44,739 nt of DNA from Saccharothrix deserti (GTDB lineage Bacteria > Actinomycetota > Actinomycetes > Mycobacteriales > Pseudonocardiaceae): positions 1-44,739 of the forward strand of contig NZ_ML775964.1 in NCBI RefSeq assembly GCF_009769385.1. Direction: 5' to 3'. Both the position numbers and the translations under genes were made by a program. The notes beneath the pieces are model-generated. The model was not told the origin of the DNA. It ran no database searches and was given only the letters and a program-made list of their open reading frames with translations. Positions 7,823-15,605 of the stretch are shown here, one piece after another; positions within the stretch are counted from its first letter, which is position 1, and each line of letters begins with the position of its first letter.

Positions 7823-7848
7823 CTACATAACGATCCCGGGCTGCCGTA
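7823..7848. repeat. Right terminal inverted repeat of the IS701 element
   Basis: 26 bp ending GGCTGCCGTA, complementary to 5043-5068 in 24 positions and followed by CTAG. Confidence 0.85.
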
Positions 7849-7855
7849 CTAGCAC

Positions 7856-7914
7856 AACGGAACTCCTGGCGGAACGGCGCATAGACACCGTCCGATCTAC
7901 CAGGAGTTCCCGTT
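7856..7914. terminator. Extended hairpin beside the IS701 insertion site
   Basis: GGAACTCCTGG (7859-7869) pairs with CCAGGAGTTCC (7900-7910); flanking AACGG and CGTT extend the stem with one bulge, and a second pairing is possible inside (CGGAACGG with CCGTCCG). It lies at the 3' end of the 7994 gene (minus strand) and could be its terminator. The IS701 copy inserted only a few bases away. Confidence 0.5.
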
Positions 7915-7993
7915 TCCACACCAAACCCCTTCTGTATGCCCCAGTTCGAAAGCGGGCGCTCAGCCGGTTCGCGACGATGCGGAATCCGTCCCA

Positions 7994-9595
7994 TTACCGC
8001 GAGAGCATACGATCGAACAAGCCACTAGAGTTTGTCGTGAACGCCACGATATCGATAATTAGCCAGCGTAGGCCAATAAAAGCCAATAGGGGTGGAAAAA
8101 ATGGCGCAGGCGCATAGAAGATCCATGTAAGCAATCCGGCGACCCCTAGCGGCCCCACACTGTTGCGCAGTGCCCGCAGCACGGAGGAACTCCAACTTAC
8201 TTTGACGGTAATCCACGTGAGCAATAGTAAGGTAATGACCGAAATCGTAACGATGCCACGCGCGTCTTTTTGAAGGCCGACGAACACACTGGTTACATAG
8301 TCGTCCACGATACCCAGCGCAGCTATGGTACCGAGCAGAAGTCCCAGGAATCGCTCAACCAATGATGTGGACACAAATCGGTCCACCGCTCTGACCCACC
8401 AGCGGGTACGCATCACGCTGTAGAGTAGATCGTGCAGATAGTTGCCATTGGAGAGAAACGGAGGCGGTAACGCCGGTAGCGCCCATCGCCATGTCCAAGA
8501 AGCGCACAACTGGTCGCTCCCGTCGAGTGCCCTCGAACACTCTAACAGTGCCAGCGCGACGATCTCCGTTTCGGCATAGAGGTCGGCGCTCTGGTTGAGC
8601 CAGTGGCGACGTCGCTGAAGCAGCCGAAGGGCGGCAAGTTCCACCTTCTTGACATGCAGCAGATCCAGCTCCGCTGCCAGGCGGAGAGCAAATGCTGTTT
8701 CGGCGATATCACGGATCCTGTGCTGGTTCCGCATTCGACCTGAGAACCACTTCACAGCGGCCGCCAGCGCATCGTCGGCGACCGCGGCTTCCACCAGACC
8801 GCTGCGCTTGGCCGCCTTGATCACCCGGACGACGTTGAAGGTATTGTGAATCGTCGGAGGGAAACCTGGAACTTCCGACCAGCCACCCGAAGGATCTTGC
8901 ACCGCCAGCAGGAAGCGGACGGCTTCGACTATAAGCGGATCACTGGAGTGGTTTTCGAGCAACGCCAGCACGACGTGGCTGGTCGCACCGGTGACCACAG
9001 TCCGTTCAACTTTCGAGTAGGCCCAGCCCACGCCGTTCGGTAATCGCAGCGCGTGCTCCGTCAAGTACCGGTACATACCTTGGAGGGCAGGGTCGAGCGA
9101 CGGCTCATCGAGGCGATTGAGCAGCCGCAAGACACGCGCGGTCGTACCCGCCTCTCCAAAGCCGAAGCCGAGGTTCGCCGGGATGCTGCCGTCCGCCAGT
9201 TGGGTGGAGACCAGCCATTTCGCCGCGTCAAGCAGTATCGGATCCGTGTCGCTGGACTCGCCAGCTGCAAGGCTGAGTTGGATGTACCGGATCGCGGCAC
9301 CAGTGTCCTCCGCCCGCATGCCAAAGCGGCGTGACCATGCGTCCGCCGCTGGGAGGCACTCGCGCAATAGCCACAGCGCCAAGGCTACGTCTGGAGGCAC
9401 CAGAGCGCGTTTCCAGCTCTGCACGGCACGGGCGAGGCCGTAATGATGTCTTGGTATGCCCAACTCCTCCAGCCTGCCGACCACTTGCTCTTCCGCCAAC
9501 TCGGCGAGCGAGTTGGTGTTAGCGATCAGCGTCAGACGGCGCCAAGCGCCAGGCACGGGGACTGAGATCAGTCCGGTCGCGACAACGGGCGGCAT
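7994..9595 (-). CDS. Terpene-cyclase-like alpha/alpha-toroid protein with C-terminal membrane helices
   Basis: 533 residues, ATG at 9595. Residues ~20-400 contain prenyltransferase/squalene-cyclase-type helical repeats: AAKWLVSTQLADGSIPANLGFGFG, VEAVRFLLAVQDPSGGWSEVPGFP and others with the GG-W signature. No DXDD or other cyclase acid motif is obvious, so cyclase activity is doubtful. Residues ~415-525 hold three or more transmembrane helices (LGLLLGTIAALGIV, IVTISVITLLLLTWITV, LLTWIFYAPAPFFPPLLAFIGLRWL), which suggests a membrane-anchored toroid. It is divergent from a GDPD gene. GC content is clearly lower than in the transfer operon, a sign of separate origin. A named function cannot be given. 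Confidence 0.8.
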   Translation of the reverse strand: MPPVVATGLISVPVPGAWRRLTLIANTNSLAELAEEQVVGRLEELGIPRHHYGLARAVQSWKRALVPPDVALALWLLRECLPAADAWSRRFGMRAEDTGAAIRYIQLSLAAGESSDTDPILLDAAKWLVSTQLADGSIPANLGFGFGEAGTTARVLRLLNRLDEPSLDPALQGMYRYLTEHALRLPNGVGWAYSKVERTVVTGATSHVVLALLENHSSDPLIVEAVRFLLAVQDPSGGWSEVPGFPPTIHNTFNVVRVIKAAKRSGLVEAAVADDALAAAVKWFSGRMRNQHRIRDIAETAFALRLAAELDLLHVKKVELAALRLLQRRRHWLNQSADLYAETEIVALALLECSRALDGSDQLCASWTWRWALPALPPPFLSNGNYLHDLLYSVMRTRWWVRAVDRFVSTSLVERFLGLLLGTIAALGIVDDYVTSVFVGLQKDARGIVTISVITLLLLTWITVKVSWSSSVLRALRNSVGPLGVAGLLTWIFYAPAPFFPPLLAFIGLRWLIIDIVAFTTNSSGLFDRMLSR

Positions 9596-9720
9596 GTCCT
9601 GGTCATCCCATCGTGGAGCACCCCGTACCGCTGCAGCGGCCAGGTGTGACAGGGCGGGTACAGCGGGTACACAAGATAGAAGTATTGTGATCTTCGCGGA
9701 AGACTTGGAGTTCTGCGCAC

Positions 9721-10503
9721 ATGACCCCTACCTCCGACCGGCTGCCATCGTTACACCGTTCAGCGCAACGGCGACCCGATGAGGTTCTCCGCATTGCGCA
9801 TCGTGGGGCGGATGCTTCTGAAAAGTATGGTGACGCCGACCTGGCCGCCGTCGCCGCGCAAGGAGCGCATCTCGTCGAATTCGACGTGCACGTGACGGGC
9901 GATGACCGTTTAGTGGCCTGCCACGATCCGGTAATACGCACCAATGGCCACCGCAGCTGGCTGTTCGACGCTCCGGAATCCCATCATCGACATGCTCTCG
10001 ACAAACTGGGAATTCCGACCGTAGAGGGCGTGGTAAGTTCCGCGAAAAAGGCTGGTCTCGGCTTGTACATTGACGTCAAGTCGCTGACCACGAGGTCCGC
10101 CGAGCGTCTCGTCGAACTCCTCGAATCCGAAGAAATGGCGCATAGTGCAGTTCTCGCGTCACCGCGATCGGATCTGATCGCGTTGTGCGCGGACGTGGCA
10201 CCTGATATCCCTCGCGCCGTGCTGTTCGGATCGACTCTTGAAGAGCCGGTGCAGTTGGCGGAAGCAGTTTCGGCAACGTTCGTGCACCCGTGCTGGGAAG
10301 CCCAGCCTCGGCCGGACCTGCTTCTCGCCGACGGCTGGCTCAAACGCGTCCGCTCCCGAGGTTTCGGAGTCATAACGTGGCATGAGGAGCGGCCGGATGT
10401 CGTGGAAGGACTATACGCACTGGGTGTAGACGGGATTTGTACAGACACTCCAGCGTTGTTGTCGTCTACCGCAGAACGGTTGCACCAGGACCAGACGAAA
10501 TGA
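9721..10503 (+). CDS. Glycerophosphodiester phosphodiesterase (GDPD family)
   Basis: 260 residues. GDPD TIM-barrel motifs in order: catalytic His in LRIAHRGAD (His near 27), metal ligands in VEFDVHVTGDD (Glu and Asp near 52-54), the second catalytic His in VACHDPVI (near 68), LYIDVKS (strand 5), and GVITWHEERP and GVDGICTDTP at the end. The family hydrolyses glycerophosphodiesters to glycerol-3-phosphate and an alcohol, with a divalent metal. No signal peptide is visible, so it should act in the cytoplasm. It is divergent from the membrane toroid gene across 125 bp, which suggests a lipid-related role for the pair; this link is an inference. Confidence 0.9.
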   Translation: MTPTSDRLPSLHRSAQRRPDEVLRIAHRGADASEKYGDADLAAVAAQGAHLVEFDVHVTGDDRLVACHDPVIRTNGHRSWLFDAPESHHRHALDKLGIPTVEGVVSSAKKAGLGLYIDVKSLTTRSAERLVELLESEEMAHSAVLASPRSDLIALCADVAPDIPRAVLFGSTLEEPVQLAEAVSATFVHPCWEAQPRPDLLLADGWLKRVRSRGFGVITWHEERPDVVEGLYALGVDGICTDTPALLSSTAERLHQDQTK

Positions 10504-10527
10504 CTTAACGCTAGGGTCGAGCCGCCG

Positions 10528-10720
10528 CTAGGCGTTGCAGTTACTACATTTCGAGATCTTGAACCGGGCTGGTTGATCGGACGTTTATCCTGGCATGGTG
10601 ACACCCGCGGCCGCTCAGGACATCGCCGGCTGGGACACCGACCCGTAGGCCCTGACGGATGATCTGAGTTCGATGTTCAACCGTCCGGGGCCAAGGGCGC
10701 CGTTCGGGTTTGTGGGCAGG
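10528..10720 (+). pseudogene. Decayed IS701-family transposase start
   Basis: From ATG 10595 the frame reads MVTPAAAQDIAGWDTDP, then a TAG stop, then ALTDDLSSMFNRPGPRAPF. This resembles the start of IS701 transposases (…IAGRFSRVEPR in the intact copy at 5039). CTAG followed by GCGTTGCAGTTAC at 10528 may be the target site and left end of the lost IS. No catalytic domain remains. Confidence 0.45.
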
Positions 10721-11107
10721 AAAAAGCGACGCTCCGCGAGAGCCAGGCGGCCGGCTGAGACTGGTTCTGCTGCCCCTGTCGACCGCAGCGATCTGGGTGC
10801 TGGCTGCGACTGTGCTGGTCGCGTCATCGACCCGAGTTGCCGCGATCGCCCGCGCTCTTGGTGTCCTTCCCTCGCGTGGCGCGCCTGCGGGCCGCCAGGC
10901 CCGCTTTGGGCGCGCCGCACCACAGGGGCGTCGGTCCTTCGATGTCGGCCTGGCATCAACGGCCAGCGGCCCCGGAGGGGCCGCCTTGATGACGAGAAAA
11001 ATTTCTGAACGCGAGGCGGCTGGCGGTGCCCAATGCATCGGGGCAAGCTCGCCGGCGCACTTGTCAGGTCATCAAGTAACCAGCCCTGTGGCCGAGCCGC
11101 AGCGTAA
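10721..11107. other. Non-coding stretch with a hairpin
   Basis: No convincing gene seen. GCGGCCCC (10966-10973) and GGGGCCGC (10977-10984) form a tight 8-bp hairpin about 125 bp downstream of the 11108 gene (minus strand) and could end its transcript. The rest may be further IS debris. Confidence 0.4.
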
Positions 11108-13021
11108 TCAAGGGGTTTTGCGGATGAGGTTGGTGTATCCGGCTACGGCAAGGGTGATGAGTCCCCAGAGCATGGCTTGGATGATCCAGATGGCGAAGGT
11201 GATGGTCTGGCCGCGTCGGGTGGCGGTGTCCAGGTCGCACTTGGCGCGTAGTCCGGTGGCTCCCAGGGGTAGGCCGCGGTCGAGGCCGAGCCCGATCAGT
11301 TCGATGGTGGAGCACTGTGTCGTGGCTGTGGTGGTGGGGCTGCCTGGTGGAGTGACGCGTTCGGCGGCGTGGTGTCCGGGCCGGGTGGGTACCTGTCCTG
11401 CGATGTATCCGGCGGCTCCGGCGGCGGCAAGGGCAAGCAGCAGGGCCAGCGCGAGGGTGCGGGTGCGGTAGCCGTAGCCGGCCAGCCGTCCCCACAGGCC
11501 GTGTACCGCTCTGGCCCACCGGCCGCCGAGGGCGGCGGGGGTACGGCGGCGCAGGTCGTCCTGTTGGGCGATGAGTACCTGGCGGGCGTTGCCGTCGTGA
11601 CCAGCGGCGCGTTCGATCGCGGCCAACTGCTGATACGGCTGGGGACGGTAACTGGTGGTGTGGTGCGCGACGAGGTGTAGCCACTGCCGCCAGTCCACCC
11701 GCCTCAACGCGGTGAAGGCGAAGTCGTCCAGATCGACCCGGCCCGGATGCGTACACCGACCACCGCGGCCCGCGTCGGGGCACACCACCGACGCGGGCAG
11801 GATCATCCCGTCGTCCACTCGCGCCTTCAACAGGTTCAATAACAGCCCGGATGGGTTGCTCACCCGCAAGCCGACACAGGCGAGTTGGCCGCTGATGTGG
11901 GCACCGGGGAGGCGTACCGCGCCGTCCTCGCCGCTGCCGCACACCGTGGCACCACTCAGAAATAGAGTCCGGTCGACACGGAGCCCGTCGGCGGTCAGGG
12001 CGGGGCCGGTGTCGTTGACGATCTCGGCCTTCCCGCAGGCGAGTGCGCCGCTGATGTGGGCACCGGGGAGGCGTACCGCGCCGTTCTCGCCGCTGCCGCG
12101 CACCGTGGCACCACTCAGAAACACGTCACCGTCGACACGGAGCCTATCGGCGTATAGGGCGGGGCCGGTGTCGTTGACGATCTCGGCCTTCCCGTACTCG
12201 AGTGTGCCGCTGATATGGGCATCGAGTAGGCGTACCGCGCCGTTCTCGCCGCTGCCGCGCACCGTGACGCCACGCAGAAACAGACCACCGTCGACACGGA
12301 GCCCTTCGGCTTCCAGGGCGGGGCCGGTGTCGTTGACGATCTCGGCCTTCTCGCAGGCGAGTTGGCCGCTGCGGGCGCCGGGGAGGCGTACCGCGCCGTC
12401 CTTGCCGCTGCCGCGCACCGTGACGCCACGCAGAAACACGTCACCGTCGACACGGAGCCCGTCGGCGGTCAGGGCGGGGCCGGTGTCGTTGACGATCTCG
12501 GCCTTCTCGCAGGCGAGTGCGCCGCTGATGCAGGCACGGAGTAGGTGTATCGCGCCGCCGCGCACCGTGACGCCACGCAAAAGCAAGTCACCGTCGACAC
12601 GGAGCCCGGCGGCGTGCAAGGTCGGGAGGTGACTGCCCGAGAAGTTCAGTGGCCCGACCTTTGCCTGGCGCGCGGTAAACGGCGCGGCAAGTACGCAATC
12701 GACTAGGGCCAACGGCGTGCTGGTGTGCAGGTGATCCAGATCGAGAACACCCGCGATCCGAGCGCGAGTCAGACGAATGCCGCGAGGGTCAAGTTCACCA
12801 TGACGCCCCAGCAGCAACTCCCGGATCAACTCCGCCCGTACCACATGTGAAGAGTCGTCGCTACCGGCCAACTCCTCGACCTGCACCCCAGGAGCACAGG
12901 TCAACCACACACCACGCCGCGCCGCCTCGACCACCTCACGCTCACGGTCACTGAGATCCTCGATCACGGGCGGTGAAGCAGGTTTGGGTGCCGATTCGGT
13001 CATACCGCGTATGTCGATCAC
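11108..13021 (-). CDS. Membrane protein with 53-residue repeats
   Basis: 637 residues (GTG 13021, or ATG 13003 giving MTESAPKP). The N-terminus contains EDLSDREREVVEAARRG. Four near-identical 53-residue units follow from about residue 130 to 350, each with GLRVDGDVFLRGVTVRGSG, GAVRLPGAHISG, and EKAEIVNDTGPAL; this looks like a beta-helix built from long repeats. Then come CVCPDAGRGGRC-type Cys residues and WRQWLHLVAHHTTSYRPQPYQQLAAIERAAGHDGNAR. The C-terminus has two or three membrane helices (LALALLLALAAAGAAGYIA, FAIWIIQAMLWGLITLAVA). Similar actinomycete proteins carry the vague label membrane-associated oxidoreductase, but I see no cofactor site. Role unknown. Confidence 0.75.
   Translation of the reverse strand: MIDIRGMTESAPKPASPPVIEDLSDREREVVEAARRGVWLTCAPGVQVEELAGSDDSSHVVRAELIRELLLGRHGELDPRGIRLTRARIAGVLDLDHLHTSTPLALVDCVLAAPFTARQAKVGPLNFSGSHLPTLHAAGLRVDGDLLLRGVTVRGGAIHLLRACISGALACEKAEIVNDTGPALTADGLRVDGDVFLRGVTVRGSGKDGAVRLPGARSGQLACEKAEIVNDTGPALEAEGLRVDGGLFLRGVTVRGSGENGAVRLLDAHISGTLEYGKAEIVNDTGPALYADRLRVDGDVFLSGATVRGSGENGAVRLPGAHISGALACGKAEIVNDTGPALTADGLRVDRTLFLSGATVCGSGEDGAVRLPGAHISGQLACVGLRVSNPSGLLLNLLKARVDDGMILPASVVCPDAGRGGRCTHPGRVDLDDFAFTALRRVDWRQWLHLVAHHTTSYRPQPYQQLAAIERAAGHDGNARQVLIAQQDDLRRRTPAALGGRWARAVHGLWGRLAGYGYRTRTLALALLLALAAAGAAGYIAGQVPTRPGHHAAERVTPPGSPTTTATTQCSTIELIGLGLDRGLPLGATGLRAKCDLDTATRRGQTITFAIWIIQAMLWGLITLAVAGYTNLIRKTP
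11990..12630 (-). repeat. 159-bp tandem coding repeats
   Basis: The block GGGGCCGGTGTCGTTGACGA recurs at 12002, 12161, 12320 and 12476, a period of 159, 159 and 156 bp, inside the 11108 gene. The units are nearly identical in DNA, so they were duplicated recently or are kept alike by gene conversion, and copy number may vary between strains. Confidence 0.85.
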
Positions 13022-13335
13022 ACCGCCACAACCGCTACACCCTGCGGACCACCACCGCTCCGAACTGCTCCCGTCCCCCTTCCGCGGGGTGACGGCTCAA
13101 CATCCCTCCGACCGCGTCCCTACGGCCCTGCTTGTCCGGGCATCAAGTGAACCCAGCCCACACCCCTGCCGGTTCGCCAGTGTCCCTCCACTTGACTGAC
13201 CGCGTTCGGGCCGTCTGCGGGACGCTGAGGGCGCGTTGAGAGCCGTTCTGCGGCAGCGACCAGTCCTGGCAAGCACATCCCTGCTCTGGCGTGGCCATGT
13301 ACTACTACTGCTTCCCCTTCTCAGGATCAGAAAAC

Positions 13336-13460
13336 AAACCCGCAAACCCGCAAGAGGCGGACGAGGCGGGCTCTGACCTGCGCTGATGGGTTGCGGGTTT
13401 GGGTGCGGGTTTGGCAGAGGCGGCGGGTTTGAAACCCGCACTCAAACCCGCCAAACCCGC
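13336..13460. repeat. AAACCCGC 8-mer array (iteron- or clt-like), copy 1
   Basis: Eight exact copies of AAACCCGC or its complement: direct at 13336 and 13344; inverted (GCGGGTTT) at 13393, 13405 and 13423; direct at 13432, 13444 and 13453. The last six form a 3+3 mirrored dyad. Non-coding. The same 8-mer clusters again at 31115-31230. Short clustered octamers are known as TraB recognition sequences in clt loci of Streptomyces plasmids and as Rep iterons; which applies here cannot be decided. Confidence 0.7.
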
Positions 13461-13468
13461 ACACTCCA

Positions 13469-13513
13469 CAGGACTGCCCTACTACCCCCGCGCGGGGTAG
13501 TAGGGCAGTCCTG
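13469..13513. other. 20-bp perfect palindrome with CGCGC loop
   Basis: The arm at 13469-13488 (starts CAGGACTGCC, ends ACTACCCC) and the arm at 13494-13513 are perfect complements around a 5-nt loop. It abuts the 8-mer array. No T-run follows. A replication or transfer origin structure is as plausible as a terminator. The neighbouring genes point away (12.9 kb, minus) or end here (13645, minus), so terminating the 13645 gene is possible. Confidence 0.6.
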
Positions 13514-13644
13514 GGACTGGCGACACCTGCTTCCGCCGGGCATCAACATGGACGAAGTAGGTTCGTCGCCTCTGCGTGGCTCTCAGGCCGCCCTGTGCGG
13601 CGTTCTACGACGGCGACCAGCCCCGGCAGGCTCGACACCTTCCC

Positions 13645-13848
13645 TCACTCGCCCGCTGGGCCGCCACGCAGGAGCCGAAGAATCTCGTCCAGCTTGGTCC
13701 CGTGCTCAGCCTGCGTCGTTGCGATCTCTGCCAAGCGGTTGGCCTGGCGCTTCTGCGTCGCCTCGATCGTTGCCAACATCTCGTAGACCGACTGGACGTC
13801 GTTGTCGAGCTGCCGCACCTTGCGCTCAACCTCTGCCGGACTCGCCAT
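13645..13848 (-). CDS. Small coiled-coil protein (67 aa)
   Basis: ATG at 13848: MASPAEVERKVRQLDNDVQSVYEMLATIEATQKRQ continuing through RLAEIATTQAEHGTKLDEILRLLRG. Heptad-like spacing of Val, Leu and Ile throughout indicates one long coiled coil with no other domain. Such short proteins recur beside HTH-TPR regulators in actinomycete elements. It is on the same strand as, and downstream of, the 13974 regulator (126 bp apart), so may share its transcript. Function unknown. Confidence 0.6.
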   Translation of the reverse strand: MASPAEVERKVRQLDNDVQSVYEMLATIEATQKRQANRLAEIATTQAEHGTKLDEILRLLRGGPAGE

Positions 13849-13973
13849 GACCGAGCAGCCTAGCCCGCGCCGCCACCCGACGAGCCGATCGAAGCCGCGG
13901 GCACCTGCCTGGCCTGCCAGACGCGTACAGCCGCTGCGCCCTCACCGAGGAGCGAGACAGGGTGGGACAGCGC

Positions 13974-15203
13974 TCAAGCCGTGAGTCGCCTGAGCATGTC
14001 GAGGTAGTCCCGCGCTGCCGCCTCGTTCGCGTAGTCACTCGCAAGCACGGCGCCGAGATCCTGCGAGACCATCCGCAACGACGGCAAGGACTTACGTTCA
14101 CCCGCCAGCGCTAGCGTCCCTTGTCCGATCGCCCCTTCAAGGTCTCCATTCCGTGCGGCGACTACGCCGAGCGTAACCCGTGCTTCCGCAATACGCATAG
14201 GCGCGCGCTCCGTTCCGTCAAAGTCTGTACTTGCCCGGATGACCTCATTGGCAAGAGTCTCTGCCATGCGCTGTTCGCCAAGTTTGCGATAGCAGTCCAT
14301 CACATAGAAGTCGTACTTTGACGGATCAACGATGAAGTGATTTTCTAGGTTCTCTGGGTACGGCAGTGATTCGAGCAGCTGTCGCCCTCGGTCAAGAGCG
14401 AGTTCGGTTTGTCGTCTGTCTCCGATGCGCGCCCATGCCTTAGCTTCCTGTGCAGCAAGCTGTACGGCGACGCTGTGATGTCCGGCAACACTCGTTCCGG
14501 CTTCCGCTGCGGCGATGACGCCTTTCAAGTCGCCACTCGTCAGGCCGAACCACGCTCGCATCTCGTGCGCCCAGCCCATTACATCCGCATTGTCGGCTTC
14601 TGTCCCCAGATTCAGTGCGGCTTTTCGAGTTGCCTCAGCTGCGCGCCGGTCTCCCATGTCGTATTCGACACATCCGACCAGCAGTGCAAGTGTCCCGGCA
14701 AGGCTGAGCACTTCTCGATGCTGACTAAAGGTGAGCCGTCCCGATTGCAGTTCGGCAACCCGCCGCAACCAGGTTCGCCCTTCCTGTACAAGTTGCTCCG
14801 ACGGCATATATGCATATTCTGAGCAAAGTCGGTCGACAGTGATACGCAACGCGTCCATCGTCGCGGAATCGACGTCAGATCGCTGTAGGCGACTAAGAAT
14901 GTCCAGCGTATCCATGCCGGTAACCGCAAGAATCTCGGCACCACCATGCCGTCGACCGGACTTGGGGAAGAACGCGTGCGTGACGGTGCCGAATGTCTTG
15001 GCGATCAAGGGCTTGTAGAACTCGTCCGGCTCCTTGACCTCTCCCGCTTCCCAAGCCTTCCATCGTCGGATCATGCTGGAGTCGCTTGGGAGTGACTCCT
15101 TGGAGTGGGCGCGAAGAGCGCGAACCGCTTGTGCCTGCGACCAGCCTCGCGCTTCACGCTCGGCGCGGACCCGTCGCGACCAGTCTGGAAGGCTGTCAGT
15201 CAC
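13974..15203 (-). CDS. HTH-TPR regulator (XRE N-terminus)
   Basis: 409 residues. The N-terminal XRE-type helix-turn-helix (VRAEREARGWSQAQAVRALRAHSKESLPSDSSMIRRWKAWEAG, residues ~10-52) is of the long-loop actinomycete form. Residues ~115-405 are helical TPR-like repeats (LAGTLALLVGCVEYDMGDRRAAEATRKAA, AKAWARIGDRRQTELALDRGRQLL, MDCYRKLGEQRMAETLANEVI, ARVTLGVVAARNGDLEGAIGQGTLAL). The layout recalls RRNPP-like and BldD/tetratricopeptide regulators whose TPR part binds a peptide or partner. It is divergent from a 69-residue membrane protein and near the GntR gene, so probably helps decide when element Y transfers. Confidence 0.8.
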   Translation of the reverse strand: MTDSLPDWSRRVRAEREARGWSQAQAVRALRAHSKESLPSDSSMIRRWKAWEAGEVKEPDEFYKPLIAKTFGTVTHAFFPKSGRRHGGAEILAVTGMDTLDILSRLQRSDVDSATMDALRITVDRLCSEYAYMPSEQLVQEGRTWLRRVAELQSGRLTFSQHREVLSLAGTLALLVGCVEYDMGDRRAAEATRKAALNLGTEADNADVMGWAHEMRAWFGLTSGDLKGVIAAAEAGTSVAGHHSVAVQLAAQEAKAWARIGDRRQTELALDRGRQLLESLPYPENLENHFIVDPSKYDFYVMDCYRKLGEQRMAETLANEVIRASTDFDGTERAPMRIAEARVTLGVVAARNGDLEGAIGQGTLALAGERKSLPSLRMVSQDLGAVLASDYANEAAARDYLDMLRRLTA

Positions 15204-15378
15204 GCCCTACTCCCATCGCCCGGTTGCTGGGAACACTCCCGTCCCAGTCTGGCACTGCCCTCTGGTGATGCGGGTGGTGATGCGACGGCGACACCATGTC
15301 GTCACCTGTTCACCGTCTGCACGGTGCCCGATGGTTGAGACACGACCACAGCAAGCGATTCGAGTCGAGGAGAAAACC

Positions 15379-15588
15379 ATGGGCCGCAAGACGCAGACGA
15401 TGATGCCGATGATGGGTGGGAACGGCGGGTCTGGCCGACGGATAGTCGCCACCCTGACCGGACTCGCGTTCGTAGTGTTGATGCTTCGTGACCCGATCGG
15501 TGCCGCACACGCCGTACAGCAGGTGTGGTCGTGGTGCGGGTCGGTGATCGACGCGCTAGGCGCATTCGGGTCCGCCTTGTCGAAGTAG
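15379..15588 (+). CDS. Small single-pass membrane protein (69 aa)
   Basis: ATG at 15379 with GAGGAG 9 nt upstream, a strong site that decides the start. A Met/Gly-rich N-terminus (KTQTMMPMMGGNGGSGRR) precedes one hydrophobic helix (IVATLTGLAFVVLMLRDPIG) and a second, weakly amphipathic helix (VQQVWSWCGSVIDALGAFGSALSK). Divergent from the HTH-TPR gene. The C-terminal helix could act as a released or membrane-associated peptide, but no processing site is evident. Its stop lies 17 bp before the convergent GntR gene. Confidence 0.7.
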   Translation: MGRKTQTMMPMMGGNGGSGRRIVATLTGLAFVVLMLRDPIGAAHAVQQVWSWCGSVIDALGAFGSALSK

Positions 15589-15605
15589 GCGGCACGGTGG
15601 ACACC

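Larger units (their letters stand above)
5043..7848. mobile_element. IS701-family element with two passenger genes
   Basis: Terminal inverted repeats at 5043-5068 and 7823-7848 (24 of 26 bases identical, outer sequence TACGGCAGCC) enclose a transposase, an alpha/beta hydrolase and an HxlR regulator. CTAG lies directly outside both ends (5039-5042 and 7849-7852), matching the 4-bp YTAR target duplication of the IS701 family. At 2806 bp it is about twice the length of a plain IS701 element, and the extra DNA is the divergent hydrolase/HxlR pair. This makes it a small transposon carrying non-transposition genes. Confidence 0.85.

Noticed and set aside
10544..11038. Minus-strand genes of 140-165 residues
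   Set aside because: Arg/Pro-rich products without ribosome sites, overlapping the IS701 remnant and a hairpin.
11990..12630. CRISPR or satellite repeat
   Set aside because: The 159-bp units are coding, in frame and part of one protein.
13336..13460. CRISPR array
   Set aside because: Repeats are 8 bp, in both orientations and with irregular spacing; there are no 25-40 bp repeats with unique spacers and no cas genes.
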